Positions 44,986 through 54,015 of a stretch of 64,000 nucleotides of DNA are shown one piece after another; within the stretch, counting starts at the first letter, position 1, and each line of letters begins with the position of its first letter. The position numbers were made by a program, and so were the translations under genes. The notes under the pieces are model-generated. The model was given only the letters and a program-made list of their open reading frames with translations, was not told where the DNA came from and did no database searches. The DNA lies in assembly GCF_013386115.1 (NCBI RefSeq), contig NZ_JACAOR010000002.1, forward strand, positions 616,099 to 680,098, written 5' to 3'. The DNA is from Pseudomonas gingeri (GTDB lineage Bacteria > Pseudomonadota > Gammaproteobacteria > Pseudomonadales > Pseudomonadaceae).

Positions 44986-46307
44986 TACAGGCCGACGCTC
45001 TGGCGCAGCCCGGCCAGCGGCCGGCGCAACAGGTACAAGGCCAGCGGCGCGCGCTGGCCGAAGATTTTCGCGGTGCCGCGCAGGCCAATGCGCGGTGGCG
45101 GCGAGTCGGTAAACCCGGCGTCGAGCCGATAGGCCAGTTGCCCGGCCGCCGTCGATTGCGCCTCATAGGCCACCCGTTCCAGTCTGGCCGAGTGGCGCTG
45201 CAACGGGTCGCTGTCGAGGAACAGTGCCACCTCGGCGTCCGGCTCCAGGGCAATGGCGTCGCCCACCGCCAGTTCGATGCGCAGCTCGGCCTGGCTCGGG
45301 TCGGCGATTTCCATGAGCCGCTCGCCGGTCTGCACCGGCTTGCCGGTCCAGCGCTCGGCGTCGGCGAAGACCGCGATGCCATCGCGCTCGGCGCGCACTT
45401 CGCTACGCTTGAGCAGTTCGGCGGCGTAATCACGTTCGGCACGCTTCTGCTCGACCCGCGCGGCCAGCAAGTCGATCTTCGAACTCGACTCGGCATCGGC
45501 GAAGGCACGCTGGGCATTGGCCTTCAATTCAGCTTCGGCCACCCCCAGGGTGCGCTGGGCCACATCGGCCTGGGCCTTGAGGGTGGTACTTTCGAAACGC
45601 ACCAGCAGGTCGCCGGTCTTCACCGCCTGGTTGGGTTTGACCAGGAACTCGGCCACCACGCCGTCCAGCGGTGCCGCCACCACCCGGCCGGCCAGCGGCA
45701 CGACTTCCGCCGGCGCCAGCACCGATTGGCGCACCGGAATCAGCAGGCTCAGCAACGCCAGCGCCACCAGCAGGACCTGGCGCTTGCGCGTCAACCGCAA
45801 ACGCCAGGGTCGACGCGGCTGCAACGCCAGCCAGGCATGGCTGTAGGTGTCGCCCAACTGGGCCAGCAGGACCTGCTCGGAAGGGTTCCAGGGATTATCG
45901 CGGGCGAACCAGATGCCGCCGAAGACCTCGCCTTTGTGATCGAGCAACGGCAACCAGAACACCTGCGTCGCGGACAGGCTCTGCCAGTCCTCGCGGACCG
46001 AGGCACTGAAGGCGTCCATCGGGACCACGGTCGCGGGCTTGGCCCGTTCCAGCTTGAAAATCTGCGCCACGGCCTGTTCGACAAAGGCGACAAACGGCGC
46101 ATTTGGTTCCACCGAGCTGACCCCGGTCACCGCCCGCACTTTGCCGGCGATCAACAACGCGGCATGGCGGAAGCCGAACAGCGCCTGGCCGTCGTTGACC
46201 AGGCTGTAGGCCAGTTGCTCGGTGGTCCGGGACGCGCGGGTCAGGCGTTCAAGATCGAGGAACTGGGCAAAGACCCGCTCCGCCGCCCCCGCGACCGGCG
46301 CGTTCAC
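44985..46307 (-). CDS. GAF-HlyD fusion protein
   Basis: A 440-residue protein. The N-terminal ~165 residues look like a cytoplasmic GAF domain (FRHAALLIAGKVRAVTGVSS; FWLPLLDHKGEVFGGIWFAR). A single membrane helix follows (LLVALALLSLLIPV, ~180-195). The rest is a HlyD-type adaptor with lipoyl half GRVVAAPLDGVVAEFLVKPN and a coiled-coil hairpin. A sensory domain joined to an adaptor is unusual and may gate export. The start is GTG overlapping the upstream stop (GTGA). It sits between the stand-alone adaptor and M50-HlyD genes. Confidence 0.82.
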   Translation of the reverse strand: MNAPVAGAAERVFAQFLDLERLTRASRTTEQLAYSLVNDGQALFGFRHAALLIAGKVRAVTGVSSVEPNAPFVAFVEQAVAQIFKLERAKPATVVPMDAFSASVREDWQSLSATQVFWLPLLDHKGEVFGGIWFARDNPWNPSEQVLLAQLGDTYSHAWLALQPRRPWRLRLTRKRQVLLVALALLSLLIPVRQSVLAPAEVVPLAGRVVAAPLDGVVAEFLVKPNQAVKTGDLLVRFESTTLKAQADVAQRTLGVAEAELKANAQRAFADAESSSKIDLLAARVEQKRAERDYAAELLKRSEVRAERDGIAVFADAERWTGKPVQTGERLMEIADPSQAELRIELAVGDAIALEPDAEVALFLDSDPLQRHSARLERVAYEAQSTAAGQLAYRLDAGFTDSPPPRIGLRGTAKIFGQRAPLALYLLRRPLAGLRQSVGL

Positions 46308-47086
46308 TTGAGCTCCGCGAAATGCGCCGTGCCGCTCATGCCCGCCAGCAACCCGTCGGCCTTGGGCAGGCTGGCCACCAGCAACAGGGTCTGGCTGCCT
46401 TCATCGATACGCGCACCGAGGCGCTTGATGGTCGCGGTCAGCGGCTGGCCGGTTTCATCGGGGACAAAACTGAAGGTCTGTCCGGGCTTGAGCTTGCCCA
46501 TCCAGCGCGAGGGCACCAGCAGGTGGATTTCCAGGGTACGGTTGTCGACGATCTCCAGCATCGGCGCACCGGCCGAGACACTTTCGTAGCGCTGGACCTT
46601 GCGCTGCACGATTTGCCCGTCATAAGGCGCGATCACGCTGCAACGCTTGACCTGGACCTGGTAGACCTGGGCCTGGGCCTGGGTTTCGGCGACCTTGGCT
46701 TCGGCGCGGGCCACCTCGAAGCGGCCCACCGAGTTGAGCGAAGCGAGCTGGCGGTTGTGGGCCAGTTCTTCATTGGCGCCTCGACCGGCGGCCTGGGCCG
46801 CATTGAGCTGGGCCTGGTAGGCCGAGCAGTCGAAGCGTGCCAGGGTATCGCCCTTGTTGAAGGTCTCGCCTTCGCTGAAGGGCAGCTCGATGATCCGCCC
46901 CGACAATTCACTGGCGAGCATCGCCTGGTCCCGCGCGCGCAACACGCCACGGGCCTCGCTGGCCGAGGTCGCATGGGCTCCCGGCGCGGCATTGTCCAAC
47001 AGCGGATCACCCTCGCTGGCCGCTTGCGCCTGAGTCAGGCACGCCACACAGGACAATCCGAAAACCCAACCCCACAAACGCTGCAT
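46304..47086 (-). CDS. Periplasmic adaptor (RND/HlyD type) with signal peptide
   Basis: A 260-residue protein with an N-terminal signal (VFGLSCVACLTQAQAAS). The layout is that of a membrane-fusion protein: first lipoyl half (ARDQAMLASELSGRIIELPF), coiled-coil hairpin (~85-145), second half (SVIAPYDGQIVQRKVQRYES), then beta-barrel. A good Shine-Dalgarno site (AAGGAG) precedes ATG. It is the first gene of the operon adaptor - GAF-HlyD - M50-HlyD - GNAT. Divergent from the TPR-like gene with a 213-bp gap that should hold both promoters. Confidence 0.85.
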   Translation of the reverse strand: MQRLWGWVFGLSCVACLTQAQAASEGDPLLDNAAPGAHATSASEARGVLRARDQAMLASELSGRIIELPFSEGETFNKGDTLARFDCSAYQAQLNAAQAAGRGANEELAHNRQLASLNSVGRFEVARAEAKVAETQAQAQVYQVQVKRCSVIAPYDGQIVQRKVQRYESVSAGAPMLEIVDNRTLEIHLLVPSRWMGKLKPGQTFSFVPDETGQPLTATIKRLGARIDEGSQTLLLVASLPKADGLLAGMSGTAHFAELK

Positions 47087-47299
47087 AACAGTGACTCCTT
47101 GTCGGACAATCGCGAGTCTACGACAGTCAGGTCAAGCGTCAAGCAAATTGCCATCATCCTGATCAACACCATCGATGTGCGGCAGGTCACAGCCTGCGAC
47201 GCCCCAGCCTGAACAAGCATAGGTGCAGATGCCGGGGTTCGGTATGATGGCGTCCCCTCCGGCCCTTGGCGCCGCACGTTACAGGATTAAGGACAATTC

Positions 47300-49477
47300 A
47301 TGCGTATCGGTCTTCTGTCATCCCTGGCGCTGGGCGTCGCCTTCTCCTCCATGGCCCAGGCCAGTTCCGATAATTTCTGCTACCCGCGCTGGTCGATGGT
47401 CCAGTACGACCTCGACCGTTGCAGCAACCTGGCCTTCCTCAATCCGAGCAACGACAGCCGGGTCAACCTGCGCCTGTTGCTGGCCGACCAGGGCAGCGTG
47501 GCGCTGACGCCCAACGAACTGAGCGAGGACGACCTCGCCGAAGGCTACGGCCCGGTGCCGTTCCCCAATACGCGCCTGGACCCGGCCAACTCGCCGGATG
47601 TCACCGACGAGCCGGACGACTCCACCACCGCCAGCCTGGAAGAAACCCTGGAGAAGCTCGGGATCAAGCGTGAAAGCGAGACGCCTGCCGGCGACGCCTT
47701 CCTCTCGGGCGAAGGCAGCCGCTGCCGCAGCAACTCGGACGACAGCGCCAGCGCCTTTATCAACGCCCTGGTCGGCACTGGCGAACTGTCCGCCGCCGAG
47801 CGCCAGGCCCTGGCCAACTCGCGGGTGCAGATGCTCGCGGCCTGCACCTGGGACCCGGCGCAGCAGGCGGCGCTGGTGCCCGGCACCCTCGCTTCCGCCC
47901 CGGCCCAGGCGTTTGCCGCCTACCTGCGCGCCGCCAGCGACTTCTACAGCGGGCGTTTCAGCGAGGCGGCCGGCGGGTTCGCCACCTTGAGCCAGAGCAG
48001 CCAGCCGTGGCTGAAGGAAACCGCGCTGTACATGCAGGCGCGCACCGCCCTGAACATTGCCCAGCAGAACACCTTCGATGCCGACGGCATGCCCACCGAG
48101 GGCGAGGCCGACCCGGCGCAGTTGAAACAGGCCGAAGACGGTTTCAACGCCTACCTGAAAAGCTACCCGCAGGGCCCGTATGCGGTTTCCGCCCGCGGCC
48201 TGCTGCGCCGGGTCTACTGGCTGGCAGGCGATTCCGACAAGCAGGCGGCCGAATACCTCTGGCAACTGAGCCAGCCCGAAGATGCGTTGCGCAATGTCTC
48301 CTCGGATGACCTGGTGCAGGAAATCGACAACAAGCTGCTGTTCGGTACCGGCAAGGTCAACCAGCCGCTGTTCCAGGCGGTCAACGACTTGCTGGGCATG
48401 CGGCCGCCGAATGACGACAACCGCTCGCCACGGCTGACCCTGGAGACCTTGCAGGCGCAGAAAGCGACTTTCGCCGCGCAACCGGCGCTGCATGACTACC
48501 TGCTGGCGGCGTTCCACCTGTATGTGGAAAAGAACCCGGAACTGGCCCTCAAGAGCCTGCCCACCGAGATCCCGGCGAAGCTCGACTATGTCGCCTTCAG
48601 CCAACAGGCACTGCGTGGCCTGGCGCTGGAAGCCCGGCAGGACTGGAACGGCGCCGAGGCGCTGTGGTTGCAGCTGCTGGCGCAGGTGAAGCAGCCGCTG
48701 CAACGGGAAACCCTCGAGCTGGCCCTGGCCAACAACTACGAGCGCAGCCAGCGGGTGGCCAACGTCTTCGCCGCCGATTCGCCGATCAAGACGCCCCAGG
48801 TCCGCGCCATCCTCCTGCGCCATATCGCCGATGCCGGGCTGCTGCGCCAGCAGGTCAACCAGGGCGCGGATGCCACCGAGCGTGACACGGCCCTGTTCGT
48901 GCTGCTCTACAAGGACCTGCGCCTGGGCCATTACCCGGACTTCGCCGAAGACCTCAAGCAACTGCCCGCCGAACCGGCCGACAGCCGCCTGGGCACCAGC
49001 ATCGGCTACACCTACAGCGGCGGGCAGTCGCTGCGGCTGTTCCGCTGGACGGGCGCCAAGGCCGAATCGGGCTACGCGTGCCCGGCCATCGGCGAAACCG
49101 TCGCGACCCTGCAAGCCGACCAGAACGCCCCGGTGGCGCTGAACTGCCTGGGTGAATTCATCCTGCGCAACAGCCTCGACGGCATGCCGCTGGACAGCCA
49201 GCGCAACAAGGACGAGCTGGGCGGCACTCCGTCGCTGTTCAAGGGCCCGCTGTACTCGCGCCTCGACGGCTACCAGAGTGTGATCGCCAACCCCAAGGCG
49301 TCCCATGCGGACAAGGGCTACGCGCTGTTCCGGGCGATCAACTGCTACGCCCCGGCCGGCTACAACAGTTGCGGTGGGAAGGAAGTCGAGCCGGCGCAAC
49401 GCAAGGCCTGGTTCAAGCAATTGAAGAGCGGCTTCGCCGACACCCAGTGGGGCAAGTCGGCGCAGTATTACTGGTAA
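47300..49477 (+). CDS. Exported TPR-like helical-repeat protein
   Basis: A 725-residue protein with signal peptide MRIGLLSSLALGVAFSSMAQA and AAGGAC upstream of ATG. The mature part is helical with TPR-like repeats: residues ~200-300 (FYSGRFSEAAGGFATLSQSS; LKQAEDGFNAYLKSYPQGPY) and ~400-500 (ALRGLALEARQDWNGAEALW). Cysteines near CYPRWSMVQYDLDRCSN and GYACPAIG could form disulfides. It resembles Pseudomonas proteins annotated as YfiO-like assembly proteins; I cannot assign a role. It is followed after 6 bp by the DUF3142 gene, so the two form an operon. Confidence 0.75.
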   Translation: MRIGLLSSLALGVAFSSMAQASSDNFCYPRWSMVQYDLDRCSNLAFLNPSNDSRVNLRLLLADQGSVALTPNELSEDDLAEGYGPVPFPNTRLDPANSPDVTDEPDDSTTASLEETLEKLGIKRESETPAGDAFLSGEGSRCRSNSDDSASAFINALVGTGELSAAERQALANSRVQMLAACTWDPAQQAALVPGTLASAPAQAFAAYLRAASDFYSGRFSEAAGGFATLSQSSQPWLKETALYMQARTALNIAQQNTFDADGMPTEGEADPAQLKQAEDGFNAYLKSYPQGPYAVSARGLLRRVYWLAGDSDKQAAEYLWQLSQPEDALRNVSSDDLVQEIDNKLLFGTGKVNQPLFQAVNDLLGMRPPNDDNRSPRLTLETLQAQKATFAAQPALHDYLLAAFHLYVEKNPELALKSLPTEIPAKLDYVAFSQQALRGLALEARQDWNGAEALWLQLLAQVKQPLQRETLELALANNYERSQRVANVFAADSPIKTPQVRAILLRHIADAGLLRQQVNQGADATERDTALFVLLYKDLRLGHYPDFAEDLKQLPAEPADSRLGTSIGYTYSGGQSLRLFRWTGAKAESGYACPAIGETVATLQADQNAPVALNCLGEFILRNSLDGMPLDSQRNKDELGGTPSLFKGPLYSRLDGYQSVIANPKASHADKGYALFRAINCYAPAGYNSCGGKEVEPAQRKAWFKQLKSGFADTQWGKSAQYYW

Positions 49478-49483
49478 GCCGCG

Positions 49484-50197
49484 ATGAGCCGCTGGCGCTG
49501 GCTGTTGCTGGCCGGCTGGCTGGGCGCCGGCAGTGGGCTGGCGGCGGTCGATGCGCGGGACCATGACGCCTTCTGGCTGTGGAGCGGCGTCGCCCCGCAG
49601 CCGGTGCTGGCCCAGGCCCGTAGCCTGTATATCCTGCAGGGACAGATCAGCCAGTCACGCCGCGCCCCACAGCGCGGGGTCAGCTTCATCGCCCAGGGCA
49701 TCGCGATCCCGCGCCTGACCCGGGGCGAAGTCTGGGTGGTCTACCGCGCCCACACCCTGCGCTGGCCGGAGCCGGTCTATCGCCAGTTGCTCGGCCAGGT
49801 GAAACGCTGGCAACAGGCGGGCAATCCGGTGGTGGGCATCCAGATCGACTTCGACGCCCGCACCCGTTATCTCGACGAATACACCGCCTTCCTGCGCGAC
49901 CTGCGCCAGCGCCTGCCGCCGGAGCTGCGCCTGAGCATCACCGGGCTGATGGACTGGAGCAGCAACGCCGATCCGGCGGCCATCGCCCAGCTCAAGGGCG
50001 TGGTGGATGAAGTGGTGGTGCAGACCTATCAGGGTCGCCACAGCATTCCCGACTACGCCGCCTACCTGCCCCGGATGAACCGGTTGGGGCTGCCGTTCAA
50101 GATCGGCCTGATCCAGGGCGGCGAGTGGCAGGAGCCGGGCTACCTGAAGGGCAGCGAGTGGTTTCGCGGGTATGTGGTGTTTTTGCAGAATCGCTGA
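49484..50197 (+). CDS. DUF3142 family exported protein
   Basis: A 237-residue protein with a hydrophobic N-terminal signal (WRWLLLAGWLGAGSGLAAVDA). The region GIQIDFDARTRYLDEYTAFL and LSITGLMDWSSNADPAAIAQ resembles a TIM-barrel/glycosidase-like fold characteristic of DUF3142. It is found with the upstream TPR-like protein. Activity is unknown. A REP pair follows. Confidence 0.82.
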   Translation: MSRWRWLLLAGWLGAGSGLAAVDARDHDAFWLWSGVAPQPVLAQARSLYILQGQISQSRRAPQRGVSFIAQGIAIPRLTRGEVWVVYRAHTLRWPEPVYRQLLGQVKRWQQAGNPVVGIQIDFDARTRYLDEYTAFLRDLRQRLPPELRLSITGLMDWSSNADPAAIAQLKGVVDEVVVQTYQGRHSIPDYAAYLPRMNRLGLPFKIGLIQGGEWQEPGYLKGSEWFRGYVVFLQNR

Positions 50198-50226
50198 GGC
50201 AGGCGGCACCTGGGCCTGCGCCTTAG

Positions 50227-50282
50227 CGGCCAAGCCCGCTCCCACAAGACCATGCCAACCACTGTGGGAGCGGGCTTGGCCG
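50227..50282. repeat. REP-type inverted pair
   Basis: CGGCCAAGCCCGCTCCCACA and TGTGGGAGCGGGCTTGGCCG are perfect inverted copies separated by 16 nt, a Pseudomonas REP doublet between convergent genes. It may also act as a transcriptional barrier. Confidence 0.85.
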
Positions 50283-50309
50283 CGAAAGCGTCAGCCCGAA
50301 CAACACCGC

Positions 50310-51176
50310 TTACCGCTGCATACCCCAGCGTTTCACCGTCACCCGCTCCAGGGTGTCGAACACCAGGTTCTCCACCAGCAGGCCGATCAGGATCACCACG
50401 GCCAGGCCGGCGAAGACCTTGTCGGTATACAGCTCGTTGCGGTTCTGGAAGATGTACCAGCCCAGTCCGCCCTTGCCGCTGGTGGCGCCGAACACCAGTT
50501 CCGCCGCGATCAGGGTGCGCCAGGCGAATGCCCAGCCGATCTTCAGCCCGGCGAGAATCGACGGCAGCGCCGCGGGAATAAGGATGAACAGCACGAAGCG
50601 CAACCCCTTCAGGCCGTAGTTGCGGCCTGCCATGCGCAGGGTTTCCGAGACGCCGAGAAAGCCGGCATAGGTGTTCAGCGCCAATGCCCACAGCACCGAG
50701 TGCACCAGCACGAAGATCAGGCTGTTCTGCCCCAGCCCGAACCACAACAACGCCAGCGGCAGCAGGGCAATCGCCGGCAGCGGGTTGAACATCGAGGTCA
50801 GGGTGCTGAGCAGGTCACGGCCGAACTGGGTCGACACCGCCAGGGTGGTCAAGGCGAATGCCAGGACAATCCCCAGCACATAGCCCTTGAGCAGCACCAC
50901 CAGGGAGATCCCGACCTTGCCCAGCAGCTCGCCGCTGAGCAGGCCGTCGTACAATGCACTGGCCGTCTGCAGGAAGCTCGGCAGCAGCAGGTCGTTGTTC
51001 TGATAACGCGCCACGACTTCCCAGAGAATCGCCAGCAGGATCAGGATCAGGCTCTTGCGCAACCAGCCCTGCTGCCACAGCCGTTGCGCCAGCGGCAATT
51101 CGCGCTCCAGCGGGACGGCGAGCAGCGGCTCCAGGGTCACTTCGTATTCTTTACGCACAGGGGATGAAAGGCTCAT
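50310..51176 (-). CDS. ABC transporter permease (SsuC/TauC family)
   Basis: A 288-residue inner-membrane protein starting MSLSSPVRKEYEV. About six membrane helices with the EAA-type cytoplasmic loop GRNYGLKGLRFVLFILIPAA. FNPLPAIALLPLALLWFGLG is the usual TauC/SsuC/NrtB segment. It is the last gene of the TauD-SBP-ATPase-permease operon. The substrate is probably a sulfonate or sulfate ester but this is only by family. Confidence 0.9.
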   Translation of the reverse strand: MSLSSPVRKEYEVTLEPLLAVPLERELPLAQRLWQQGWLRKSLILILLAILWEVVARYQNNDLLLPSFLQTASALYDGLLSGELLGKVGISLVVLLKGYVLGIVLAFALTTLAVSTQFGRDLLSTLTSMFNPLPAIALLPLALLWFGLGQNSLIFVLVHSVLWALALNTYAGFLGVSETLRMAGRNYGLKGLRFVLFILIPAALPSILAGLKIGWAFAWRTLIAAELVFGATSGKGGLGWYIFQNRNELYTDKVFAGLAVVILIGLLVENLVFDTLERVTVKRWGMQR

Positions 51177-51195
51177 CGGGCATTGCTCCAGCCGC

Positions 51196-52050
51196 TCAAT
51201 AGGCGATGCGGATATCGGCGAAATCCAGTTCGGTTTCAGCCTGCGGGGTTTCGTCGAACAGCAGCCGGTGGATCCGTCGTGCCGACGCCTGGAACGCGGC
51301 GCCACCGAGGCTGTGCAAGTCGTACTGATGGCTGTGGATTTCCGCCCGCACCCGCCCCGGATGGGGCGACAGCAGGAGGATGCGGTTGCCCACCACCAGC
51401 GCTTCTTCGATCGAGTGGGTGACGAACAGCAACGTGAAGCGCACCTCCTCCCAGAGCTGCAGCAGTTCTTCCTGCATCTTGCGTCGGGTCAGGGCATCGA
51501 GGGCGGCGAAGGGTTCGTCCATCAGCAGGACCTTGGGCTGCATCGCCAGGGCCCGGGCAATCGCCACCCGGGCTTTCATGCCACCGGACAAGGTGTGCGG
51601 GTAGGCATCGGCAAAGGCGGCCAGGCCGACCTTGTCCAGGTAATGCAACGCCCGCTCTTCGGCTTCCCGGCGCTTGAGGGTGCCGGACGCCAGCAGCGGA
51701 AACATGACGTTCTGCTTCACGGTTTTCCAGGGCGGCAACTGGTCGAATTCCTGGAACACCACGATCCGGTCCGGACCCGGCTCATTGACTACCTGGCCCT
51801 GCAGGCGGATCTCGCCTTCGCAGGGACGGATAAACCCGGCCACGGCCTTGAGCAGGGTCGACTTGCCACACCCGGAAGGCCCGAGCAGGACAAAACGGTC
51901 CTCGCGGTCGACCTCGAAACTGACCTGGTGCGTCGCCCGCACCACTCGCGCCGGGGTGCGGTATTCCAGGCTGACCTGGTCGACCGCCAGCAACGCTGAA
52001 GCGGCGACGGTCGGGTTGCTGGCCGTGTGGCCTTGCAAGGGGGCATTCAT
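51196..52050 (-). CDS. ABC transporter ATP-binding protein (SsuB/TauB family)
   Basis: A 284-residue protein starting MNAPLQGHTASNP. Walker A GPSGCGKST, Q-loop VVFQEFDQLPPW, signature LSGGMKARVAIARAL, Walker B VLLMDEPFAALD and the switch THSIEEAL are intact. The C-terminal extension (FQASARRIHRLLFDE) is typical of the nitrate/sulfonate/taurine class. It lies 5 bp after the substrate-binding protein gene. Confidence 0.93.
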   Translation of the reverse strand: MNAPLQGHTASNPTVAASALLAVDQVSLEYRTPARVVRATHQVSFEVDREDRFVLLGPSGCGKSTLLKAVAGFIRPCEGEIRLQGQVVNEPGPDRIVVFQEFDQLPPWKTVKQNVMFPLLASGTLKRREAEERALHYLDKVGLAAFADAYPHTLSGGMKARVAIARALAMQPKVLLMDEPFAALDALTRRKMQEELLQLWEEVRFTLLFVTHSIEEALVVGNRILLLSPHPGRVRAEIHSHQYDLHSLGGAAFQASARRIHRLLFDETPQAETELDFADIRIAY

Positions 52051-52055
52051 GTCGA

Positions 52056-53093
52056 TCAGCTCCCCTGCAGCAGCTTGGCGTCCTCGAAGAAGTAGTCCTT
52101 CCACGATTCCGGCTTGTGCTTGATGGCGCCCACACGGTAGAGGAACTCAGCCAGCGGGTAGGTGTTCTTCGGCGTCACGCTGAATTCGAACTGCGGGTTG
52201 TCGATGATTTTCAGCAGGGCCGCGCGGTCGATCTTGGCCTTGGTCACCCGTAGATAGGTGTCCGCCGCCGCGCCTTTGTCCTTCTGCGCGAAGTCGGCCG
52301 CTTCGGCCAGGGCGTCGACGAAGGCCTTGTAGGTTTTCGGGTTGTCGTTGCGGAATTTCTCGGTGGCGAACAGCACGGTCGGCGAGTTCGGCCCGAGCAG
52401 GTCGTAGCTGTTGAGCACCACGTGGACGTTGGGGTTTTCCAGCGCCTGTTCCTGGAACGGCGGATTGGAGAAGTGCCCGGTCAGCTCGGTGCCGCCGGCG
52501 ATCAACGCGGCCGTGGCATCCGGATGGGGGACGGCGACGGTGTACTTGTCCAGGCGATTGAACTCCTTGTCGCCCCACTGCCTGGCCGCCGCGTATTGCA
52601 GGAAGCGCGACTGCACGGACACCCCCACCGCCGGCAAGGCGATGCGGTCCTGGTCGGTGAAGTCGGCAATGGTCTTGACCTTCGGATTGTTGCTCACCAG
52701 GTAGTACGGGAAGTTGCCCAGGGAAGCCACGGCCTTGACGTTCTGCTTGCCGTAGGTGCGGTCCCAGATGGTCAGCAGCGGGCCGACGCCGGCACCGGCG
52801 ATATCCACCGAGCCGGACAGCAGGGCGTCATTGATCGCGGCGCCACCGGACAGCTGGGTCCAGTCGACCTTGATATCGATGCCTTCGGCCTGGCCGTATT
52901 TCTCGATCAGGTGCTGGTCGCGCACCACGTTGAGCAGCAGGTAGACAATGCCGAACTGTTCGGCGACGCGGATCTGGCCTTCCGCCTGGGCGGTGGCCGG
53001 TGCCAGCAGGCTGCCGGCCAACAGGCTCAAGCCCAGGCCGATGGACGTGGTGAGGCGGCCGAGTTTCGGCAATAGCGCAAAGGGTGCAGGCAT
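52056..53093 (-). CDS. Periplasmic substrate-binding protein (SsuA/TauA-like)
   Basis: A 345-residue protein with a signal peptide ending ATAQA, beginning MPAPFALLPKLG. AAGGAG upstream of ATG supports this start. The mature type II periplasmic-binding fold shows IRVAEQFGIVYLLLNVVRDQ, LSGSVDIAGAGVGPLLTIWD and YLVSNNPKVKTIADF. Family members bind sulfonates, taurine, nitrate or thiamine-pyrimidine precursors; the adjacent TauD-type enzyme favours a sulfur compound. It lies 25 bp after the TauD gene. Confidence 0.88.
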   Translation of the reverse strand: MPAPFALLPKLGRLTTSIGLGLSLLAGSLLAPATAQAEGQIRVAEQFGIVYLLLNVVRDQHLIEKYGQAEGIDIKVDWTQLSGGAAINDALLSGSVDIAGAGVGPLLTIWDRTYGKQNVKAVASLGNFPYYLVSNNPKVKTIADFTDQDRIALPAVGVSVQSRFLQYAAARQWGDKEFNRLDKYTVAVPHPDATAALIAGGTELTGHFSNPPFQEQALENPNVHVVLNSYDLLGPNSPTVLFATEKFRNDNPKTYKAFVDALAEAADFAQKDKGAAADTYLRVTKAKIDRAALLKIIDNPQFEFSVTPKNTYPLAEFLYRVGAIKHKPESWKDYFFEDAKLLQGS

Positions 53094-53118
53094 GGGGATG
53101 CTCCTTGAAGCGATCAGG

Positions 53119-54015
53119 TCAGAACGGGGCATCGCCCTGGATGGTGGTGCGGTAGAGCTTGCGCCGCAGGTGGCTCGGGCAACCGGCGGCCAGGTGCACC
53201 AGCGAACGGTTGTCCCAGAACACCAGGTCGTGGGGCTGCCATTGATGGCGGTAGACGTTTTCCGGGCGCACGCTGTGGGCGTACAGCTCGCTCAACAACT
53301 GGCGGCTTTCGTCTTCCGGCAGGCCGACGATCCGGGTGGTGAAACCCTCGCTGACGAACAGTGCCTTGCGCCCGGTTTCCGGGTGGGTGCGGACGATGGG
53401 GTGCACCACTTCGGCGACCTGGGCCAGTTGTTCCGGGGTGAGGGTCGGCCGCCAGTTGCCTTCGAATTTGCTTTCGCTGTAGCGGGCCGTGTACGAGTGC
53501 GCCGCCGAACGGCCTTCAACCGCCTGGCGCAGGGCCTCGGGCAGGGTGTCCCAGGCCTTGTGCTGGTCGGCGAACAGGGTGTCGCCGCCTTCGGCCGGCA
53601 ACTCCTGGGCGTGCAGCATCGAGCCCAGGCTCGGCAGTTCCTTATAGGAAAGGTCCGAGTGCCAGAACTTTCCGGCGTCGCCCAGGCCGATATTCTGACC
53701 GTTCTCGATGATGTTGGAGACGATCAGGATTTCCGGGTGGCCGGCCAGGAGAAATTGTTTAAGAACGTGAATCTGCAACACGCCGAAACGACGACTGAAG
53801 GCGATCTGTTGCTCGGGACTGATGCGCTGGTCGCGAAAGACCACCACGTGATAGTCCAGGTGCGCGCGATGGATGCGGGCGAAATCCTCTTCATTGACTG
53901 GCTGGCGCAAGTCCAGGCCGACGATTTCGGCACCGACCGCGCCGACGAAGGGACGAATCTCGAAGGATTGGGACGCCACCACGGACGCCGGGGAAACCGC
54001 TGAAGCCGAAGACAT
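53119..54015 (-). CDS. TauD/TfdA-family 2-oxoglutarate dioxygenase
   Basis: A 298-residue Fe(II)/2-oxoglutarate dioxygenase. The HxD motif is in KFWHSDLSYKELP, the distal histidine in NRSLVHLAAG and the 2-oxoglutarate arginine in RRKLYRTTIQGD. FEIRPFVGAVGAEIVGLDL is the classical TauD-family N-terminus. Family members oxygenolytically release sulfite from taurine or alkylsulfates, or cleave phenoxyacetates. First gene of the ABC transporter operon. A GntR/FCD regulator is divergent. Confidence 0.9.
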   Translation of the reverse strand: MSSASAVSPASVVASQSFEIRPFVGAVGAEIVGLDLRQPVNEEDFARIHRAHLDYHVVVFRDQRISPEQQIAFSRRFGVLQIHVLKQFLLAGHPEILIVSNIIENGQNIGLGDAGKFWHSDLSYKELPSLGSMLHAQELPAEGGDTLFADQHKAWDTLPEALRQAVEGRSAAHSYTARYSESKFEGNWRPTLTPEQLAQVAEVVHPIVRTHPETGRKALFVSEGFTTRIVGLPEDESRQLLSELYAHSVRPENVYRHQWQPHDLVFWDNRSLVHLAAGCPSHLRRKLYRTTIQGDAPF

